64,000 nt of DNA from the NCBI GenBank assembly GCA_032622095.1, contig CP136066.1, forward strand, positions 58,432,609 to 58,496,608, written 5' to 3'. Shown here in pieces: positions 58,015-64,000 of this stretch (position 1 is its first letter; the number at the start of each line of letters is the position of its first letter). The notes beneath the pieces are model-generated. The model did no database searches. It was given only the letters and a program-made list of their open reading frames with translations, and was not told the DNA's origin. A program made the position numbers and the translations under genes. Source of the stretch: Siphonodentalium dalli (lineage: Eukaryota; Mollusca; Scaphopoda; Gadilida; Siphonodentaliidae).

Positions 58015-58132
58015 CCTATTTAAAGACGAGAGATTGACTGCGAAGTAAAATTCAAAAAATAAACGAGCCTTACCTTGGGAAGGTGAAGTTCATTTTGAAT
58101 TTTACGAGTAGTTAATCACGAGGGTTTAAATA
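58015..58132 (+). repeat. DIRS internal complementary region
   Basis: The first ~38 nt are the reverse complement of the left terminus (53778-53815). The remainder, overlapping by AATT, is the reverse complement of the right terminus (58343-58426). In the DIRS model this region templates joining of the two ends into a circle. Confidence 0.9.
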
Positions 58133-58297
58133 CCCTCCCACCCTGCCCAATGTTGGTGCAGTCAATCCGGGTAAATATTAATTTTAACTTTATTCTAGTT
58201 CTAGCGTTGCTAAAAGGGGAACCTAGACAGACAAAATCCTCGTTGCTCGCAGAGCAAGCCGGTGTTTTTGTGGCAAAAAAGCGAAAAATTTGCTGCA

Positions 58298-58426
58298 AAG
58301 AGTGAATTAGCTCGATTTGGCGCATGCGCAAGAGTGCTATCCTATTTAAACCCTCGTGATTAACTACTCGTAAAATTCAAAATGAACTTCACCTTCCCAA
58401 GGTAAGGCTCGTTTATTTTTTGAATT
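58298..58426 (+). repeat. DIRS right ITR with outer extension
   Basis: 58298-58350 is the inverted copy of 53806-53857. 58343-58426 pairs with the internal complementary region. The element ends at ...TTTTTTGAATT. Confidence 0.88.
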
Positions 58427-58507
58427 ATGATATAACATTTACCATTATAGATAAAGGTAAAGTAATGATATGATCGTTTAACATTTGTGACCCGCCATAT
58501 CAAATCC

Positions 58508-58925
58508 AGTCGTAAGTCAGGATTTTTTTTACCCTGTGCCAATGCATTCTCTTATATATGCGAGTCGACCATAGGTCGCCTCGCATATATAAGAGAATGC
58601 ATTGGCCTAACAATTTAAAAAAAAATAAAAAAAATAAATAAATGTTTAACATTTTTAGGACATAAAATAAAAAACATCCATTACCCTGCAGGGAGCCCCA
58701 CACATATATAGAAGCATATAGAAGAGTGTCGTCTGCTCATGTTTGTCTGGGGCTCTGTATGGGTGAAATTATAAAATTGTTAAAGAATACAAGAAAAAAT
58801 TATTAAAATTGTAAAAAAAAAAAAAAAAAAAAAAATGTTAGGCCAATGCATTCTCTTATATATGCGAGGCGACCTATGGTCGACTCGCATATATAAGAGA
58901 ATGCATTGGCACAGGGTAAAAAAAT
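58508..58925. mobile_element. Hairpin MITE family D copy 2
   Basis: Left end CAGTCGTAAGTCAGGATTTT; two complete hairpins (58537-58606, 58841-58912); right end lost after CACAGGGTAAAAAAATTA. It lies 80 bp downstream of the DIRS right end. Confidence 0.65.
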
Positions 58926-59485
58926 TATGAGTGCTATCAATTTTTTTCAGTGGAGTTATCCCGCTTTTTTCAACAGAAGAATTTATTGGTTGAGTTGGAG
59001 AGGTCGGTTTGTGGGCATGTTGTGCACGTTTACAGATGGCATTAGCAGGATAACTTCAAAAAATATGAACTAACTTTGTCGAGTCTGAAAACCAGCCAAG
59101 TCTGCATATTGTGGGCAGAGTTATGGCCATTAATTAGTACAATTTTGATCGCGTTAGCATGATAACTTGAGACTTGCTCAACACTATCATGATCAAGTTT
59201 GAAAACCGGCCAGGTCTATCAATTGTGGATGGAGTTTCGGATCTTAAATAGTTCAATTTCATGAACTTTAATTCCGTTTGCGCGATAACTTTAACAAATA
59301 TCTACTGATTTTGCTGGTAATCGATATATGAGACTTGCTCAATAATGTCTTGATCGAGTTCAAACACTGGCCAGGTCCACGCGTATTGTGGGCGGAGTTA
59401 TGCCATTAGTTAATTTTTGTGGCAAAAAGAAGATTGAGGAGGAAAATAAAATATTCATCAAAACAAACAATTGACAAATTTTGTA

Positions 59486-59589
59486 CATTGATGCCGTAAA
59501 TAATCGACTCCTTAACCACAGCAGAATTATGGGTAACTTTTCAGGATTTAGCCGGAAATATGGCTTGTTGCCATTCATCGGAAAGCTCT
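59486..59589. repeat. Half of a family E fold-back MITE
   Basis: Only the left arm is present (CCGTAAATAATCGACTCCTT to CATCGGAAAGCTCT). Located 115 bp upstream of the SGNH-like exon. Confidence 0.7.
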
Positions 59590-59703
59590 GAATTTATTAA
59601 ATTAAAGATTGTCGAAAATCTACCAAAATATTCAAACTCGATCGGTTATCTGTTGTGATATATACAGGTACAATGTTGCATTGTATCATTTATATTAATA
59701 CAG

Positions 59704-60287
59704 GTGGGATCGTGTGGATACTGGGCTCGTCCCATGTATTCTTGGCTCACCAGCAGGCTTGCGAACGTCCGAATGGTCCGCATTTGGGGCTAACAGATAG
59801 AGGAGTATCGCTGCGATGGATAGCAAAGCAGGAGATGCGTTGGTCTGATTTTCGTGGAATGTTTGATGCTGAATTTTCTGCTGCACTGCCTTCGACGCTG
59901 CCAAGCTACGTCATGCTTCAGCTGGATTATAGTCAATTTGTATGGGCTGGTAATAAAGCATATCGGGCAGGCATTTTCGCGGAAATAGACCATATTATGA
60001 CCTCTATCCCATCCTGTACGATCATATGGTCGCATATGTTACCCCAGCAAGACAAAGCCTCTTATCGTGCAGGGGCATACAAATGCCGCGATCTTAACCA
60101 GTGCATGTTAGGGTACGTTTTGAACAAGGGAGGCCGTGGCATCAAGCACATGAACATCAAAAGCTCTAAAAGTCATTTGTATGAATCCGATGGTCACCAA
60201 CTGTCTGCTGTCGGCATTGATAGGTATTTGAATAACCTGCAATCTGCCCTTGAAATTTTTCTCTCGTCAGATGCAATAATCTACTGA
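59704..60287 (+). CDS. SGNH-hydrolase-like exon (possible terminal exon or retroelement remnant)
   Basis: After a TATTAATACAG|GTGGGA acceptor (a second usable AG is at 59667) the frame is open for 194 codons to a TGA. It shows an SGNH-type pattern: GGIVWILGSSHVFLAHQQ at the start, with Ser of the GxS block, and SDGHQLSAVG near the end as the DxxH block. The middle reads like a real domain (SCTIIWSHMLPQQ). SGNH domains of this type are known in some tyrosine-recombinase (Ngaro/DIRS-type) retroelements and in animal genes. The exon begins in phase 1, so it can join to exon 8 at 51518, with the DIRS element lying inside the intron. Alternatively it is an orphan retroelement fragment: it lies 1.3 kb outside the right ITR of the DIRS copy. 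Confidence 0.6.
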
Positions 60288-60316
60288 ATCCAATCTCCTT
60301 TTTAGTATATGCTTGC

Positions 60317-60752
60317 CAGGGTCCGCGCTGGACCGAAATTTACTTTTGCCAAATGAAAATATTTTTTGCCAAATTATTTTAGCAATTGCCAATTGCTATC
60401 CCCGATAGTATCATTTTCAATTGCGGTTTATCATACAACAATAAGCCAATCACTGAACAATGCAATGGTAGAAGGAGGATTAGTAATCCCTCCAACCATC
60501 AGTACTAATGCAATGAGATTAACTGCATCTTAATAGAGGTGTTAATTTTCCCTAAACCTAATAAAACACTTCTAATATAATTATGGTGTAAGAGTTTCCT
60601 GAAATTAATAGTATTGATTGACCAATATTTTTCAAATTGCTTGAGGAATTAAAAAGTGACAAACCAAAACTTTTGCCAAATGAAAATATTTTTTGCCAAA
60701 TGCGAATTATTTTTGCCATTGGCAAATTTGGCAATTGGCAGCGCGAACCCTG
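60317..60752. mobile_element. hAT-like MITE (CAGGGTCCGCGCTG ends)
   Basis: A perfect 8-bp duplication ATGCTTGC (60309-60316, 60753-60760). Inverted ends are CAGGGTCCGCGCTG and CAGCGCGAACCCTG. Internal repeats TTTTGCCAAATGAAAATATT occur near both ends. Lies just downstream of the SGNH-like exon. Confidence 0.85.
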
Positions 60753-61265
60753 ATGCTTGCCTATAAAATAGTTAGAAATTACAGAAATGCAGATCGTTGT
60801 ATTTATCTCTTAGAAGCCGCAGTGAAATACCATGTTGTTATTTTACTCTAGATAGCGTTATTTCAGTGTAGGGCTTGAAACTAACATGAGTTGCCAAGGT
60901 CGATCAAGTGATCATTGTGTGTACACTGTCCACTAGTCAATCAAAAGCGAACAAATTTATGACAGCGCGTGATCAATCGACAATTCTATGTTTGAGTAGA
61001 AGCATGTCAAATTAAACTTTACGCCTGGGCTCTTTCTTTCCTGTTAGTAAACACTGACAGATGCACTCTTTAATTAAGTACAGTTAATGATGTAATTAAT
61101 TAAGACTTAACTTAGCAACTTTGAGCCTAAATAATCCACATATAATAAAAAGAATACCTACAGTTTTTTGCTTGAATTCCTGAAACATCTCGTGTCTGGA
61201 AAGAAATATCGAATTTTCTCTCGCGTATTTCTGTATTCAAACAAAACCTGTAGGTATTTTCTATC

Positions 61266-61979
61266 AATTCTGAATTGATTCTCCCATTCAGTTATAAAAG
61301 TATACATTGGATTGGCCTATTATACATTTGGATGGATGTTCATTTAACCCTTTGAGTGCCACGGGCCGATCTCATCGGCCCTAATTTACGGTGTGTAAAA
61401 TCGGCCCTAAAAAATATATTAATTTTTTGTTTTTTTTAGAATATTTTTTTTTTGGGTTGAATTTTTTTCGGGTATGCTGAAGCATGCTATAGCGAATTTA
61501 AAAACAAACTGGATAACACCTTAGGGGCATGTTATAACTCAAAACTATCACCAAGTATTCATAGTAATAATTTTGATGCCCATAAAAAACATAAGATTCC
61601 CTGGCACTAAACCTACTAAATATACCTGTTAAAGAATATAAGAAAAAATTATTAAAATTGTAAAAAATAATAACAAAAGATGAAAAATTGTTAGGCCAAT
61701 GCATTCTCTTATATATGCGAGGCGACCTATGGTCGACTCACATATATAAGAGAATGCATTGGCACAGGGTATATGGGTTGATACAAAAATCGGACCTGGC
61801 ACTGAAAGGGTTAATAAACAAACAGATGAAAAGATAATACATGTTCAGAAGGAGTACCATCTATTCATTGGTTGGAAATGTTCAGATAATAAGTTCAACG
61901 GTCGTTTGTTGAACTTACTATCTGAACATGTCACAAGGGAACTACTGATAAATGAGTATTTAGTATAGAAAGGGTTAAT
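61266..61979. repeat. TTAA-type repeat family G, split by a family B MITE
   Basis: The left half (CCATTCAGTTATAAAAGTAT, GGATGGATGTTCA) and right half (TTCAGATAATAAGTTCAACG palindrome, ATTTAGTATAGAAAGGG, TTAA) flank the nested element 61344-61814. Related copies or parts: 3500-3550, 3835-3970, 5520-5745, 44025-44103, 47590-47680. Confidence 0.45.
61344..61814. mobile_element. TTAA MITE family B copy 2, nested in another repeat
   Basis: TTAA on both sides; ends CCCTTTGAGTGCCACGGGCC / GGACCTGGCACTGAAAGGG. Contains one full hairpin (61695-61762). It splits an older repeat whose halves lie at 61266-61343 and 61815-61979. Confidence 0.75.
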
Positions 61980-62097
61980 TGTTAATTAAATGGTTTACGG
62001 ATTTGTTTGGCTCAAAGGGGTGGGAAAAAATAAAATAGGTAGAAATTTTTTTTAAGTATGTCAAAAAATATGATATCTGCTCTATAATAATCTTCTC

Positions 62098-62497
62098 TTA
62101 ACCCTTTACCCAACAGAAGGGCCCTGTGCCAATGCATTCTCTTATATATGCGAGTCGACCATAGGTCGCCTCGCATATATAAGAGAATGCATTGGCTTAA
62201 CACATTAAAAATTATAAAATTGTTAAAGAATGTAAGAAAAAATGGTAAAAAGTGTTAAAAAAAGATTTTTTTTAGGCCAATGCATTCTCTTATATATGCG
62301 AGGCGACCTATGGTCGACTCGCATATATAAGAGAATGCATTGGCACAGGGCATAACTGTAACTATCACAATGTGGTCAAGGAGCCGGTTCCAATGATATC
62401 CATATTTGTATGGTTCTATTGAGACAGACCGAAGATATTTTAGGCTGTTGAAGCTTTATTTGGCCGGTTTTGGCCGGTTTGTTGGGTAAAGGGTTAA
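62098..62497. mobile_element. TTAA MITE family A copy 5
   Basis: TTAA on both sides and both hairpins intact; nearly identical in layout to copies 2 and 3. Confidence 0.85.
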
Positions 62498-63519
62498 AAA
62501 AATGGAAGCCACCAAATCGCCTATGCTTTCCTGTGTCCAGTCGCACGCACGGGCAAATATATTTTTTGATTTGAAATTGTCTTTAGAGTAGTGACAGATA
62601 CATGAAAAAATATTGCCGAGATCGGTGTTCCGCATGTTACCAATTACTTTCAACTTTAATATCCATCGGAATTTTCAGTTGTTGTCTTCCTTTATTTTAT
62701 TTATGTACTAAATCTGTTGCATACCAGAAACATCGCCTGGAGGCTTTGCTCTTGGATCAATTATATTGTATTATTTTATGCAGACTTAATTTTTTTTATT
62801 TATAATTTTTAATGTCTGGATTAATAATATTCCAATCGGTGGGAATAGATTTATTTTTTTGACAAACAGCTTTTTTTGGGGGGTCAGAAAATCCGTAAAC
62901 CATGTAATAAAAAATAAAATGCATTACGCTTATGTTTGCATACCTTACTCGTATTTAAATTCGCGCAGTACTATTTTTTGCGCATCCAATGGTGCGTGAA
63001 TTTAAAACTGAGCGAAAAATAGTATGACTCCCAGTTTAATCTAAACCACAGTCCATATGAAATACAAGAGGGCTATGTTGCTGAATTTACATATATTATG
63101 AAATGTTAAATAGACAATTACGCTTATACATGTATATGCATTACAGCATATATTTACATTCGGCCAACCGCTATCAAAATCATTGCTCGCAATGCCAAGC
63201 GGCAAATCATGGTAACATAGACATTGTTGAAATGCTTGTATAAGAAATACTAATATTCCAGGTCGCCACAAAATTATGATGTATGTAGTTACTAGGTTAT
63301 TGTCAACACGATGTAAATTTAGGTGTTACTTTTTGTGGGTCCATTTGTGCACATTATATGGTCATTTTTGTCCAACTGGATATATATATATCAGTTATTT
63401 GTGTGTATGTGAGGGTGTGTGTGTATGTGTTAATTTGTTAAATATTGTTGTTTTAGTTTAGAATTTCTCATTTATCTCATATTTTGATTTTTCAATTTCG
63501 CCGAAGTTTCTAAAATATT
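62498..63519. other. Terminal stretch, no gene seen
   Basis: A fold-back fragment at 62957-63030 (CGCAGTACTATTTTTTGCGC ... GAGCGAAAAATAGTATGAC) is related to 48608-48673. Otherwise A/T-rich, with a TGTGTGTATGTG run near 63410. Confidence 0.4.
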
Positions 63520-64000
63520 TGCAGATGACACATTGCATAATGGAGGTGCCTGATGGGTGCACATCACAATATTCCCCATCTGGTAACTAAAATCTGTGTC
63601 TAGGTTTCCCATAGCATACAAGTCCTGAGCAGAATGAGGCCCCCAGAGGGTGAATTTAGTGATGCCAGCCCGCTGTGTGGGGTAGCCTAGCTCTACTCTG
63701 GCTAATGCCGTAGATATAGAGAGAACACAACGCGCATGGCGATGGTCTTCTTAGTTTACTCATGCCCAAGCCTGCAAATAATTTGAATGTCAATTGCAGA
63801 ATGAGGTCCCCAGAGGATGAATTTAGTGATGCTATCCCACACAGTGGGCTAGCATCACCAAATTCACCCTCAGGGAACCTCATTCCACTTAGGCCGCAAC
63901 TGCTATAGGAGATCTATGATCAGATGGAATTTCTCCAGTTGAAGTTGGTGAGTGTTCACCCATTAGTCACCTCGATTATGCATTTTATCTTCTGCAAATA
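63520..64000. repeat. Family F MITE copies, running off the window
   Basis: Two partly overlapping members: blocks at 63560-63690 and a second set from 63770 (GCCTGCAAATAATTTGAATG) to the window end. Confidence 0.6.

Larger units (their letters stand above)
53778..58426 (+). mobile_element. DIRS-type tyrosine-recombinase retrotransposon, apparently full-length
   Basis: A 4.65-kb element with all DIRS hallmarks. It has three plus-strand frames (gag-like, RT/RNase H/methyltransferase-like, tyrosine recombinase), with the last two overlapping by about 300 nt. Its terminal repeats are inverted and sequence-split rather than LTR-like. An internal complementary region (58015-58132) is complementary to both outer ends. 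There are no flanking long repeats and no obvious target duplication, as expected for recombinase-mediated insertion of a circle. No frame carries an internal stop, suggesting a young, possibly active copy. It sits in a region that would be an intron of the SR-rich gene if that gene extends to 59704. Confidence 0.93.

Overview
This is a eukaryotic genomic window: AT-rich, intron-rich and crowded with transposable elements. No bacterial-style gene organisation is visible. The repeat types (DIRS retrotransposon, a tRNA-derived SINE with an ATT-type tail, GTCY-microsatellite elements with roughly 150-160 bp tandem cores resembling oyster 'pearl'/Helentron-associated elements, abundant TTAA and TA MITEs) suggest a lophotrochozoan animal, most likely a bivalve mollusc. 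That placement is inference from repeat style, not from a species match.

Two host genes can be assembled exon by exon with canonical splice sites and consistent phases. (1) On the minus strand, positions 10366 down to 958 hold a complete five-exon WDR25 gene (about 557 aa, WD40 repeats related to PRP17/CDC40). (2) On the plus strand, a long gene starts near 14369 and runs through exons at 27508, 29137, 40064, 43304, 47389, 48176 and 51422. It encodes a proline-rich, coiled-coil, RS/SR-rich protein of more than 1000 aa that I cannot name. Its 3' end is uncertain: candidate continuations are two small exons (52470, 53155) or an SGNH-hydrolase-like terminal exon (59704-60287), and both fit the open splice phase. 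The two genes are divergent, about 4 kb apart.

The rest is mostly mobile DNA lying in introns and intergenic space. The best-preserved element is a DIRS retrotransposon (53778-58426) with intact gag-like, RT/RNase H and tyrosine-recombinase frames, split inverted terminal repeats and an internal complementary region. A hAT transposon (37168-39768) has perfect 18-bp TIRs and an 8-bp target duplication, but its transposase is interrupted by one frameshift. Further elements were delimited from terminal repeats and target duplications: a Harbinger-like element (30548-32712), four hAT-like non-autonomous elements, four TA-duplicating elements, and two GTCY-microsatellite (Helentron/pearl-like) elements. 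The first GTCY element carries a tandem array with a 483-bp higher-order repeat. Several TTAA MITE families with different ends share the same internal hairpin of about 70 bp, which recurs about 20 times here.

WDR25 introns and its 5' flank are heavily invaded: a hAT-type MITE ends up 45 bp upstream of the start codon, and a 213-bp fold-back MITE abuts the acceptor of exon 2. Most short open frames in the window are chance frames within repeats and are not annotated.
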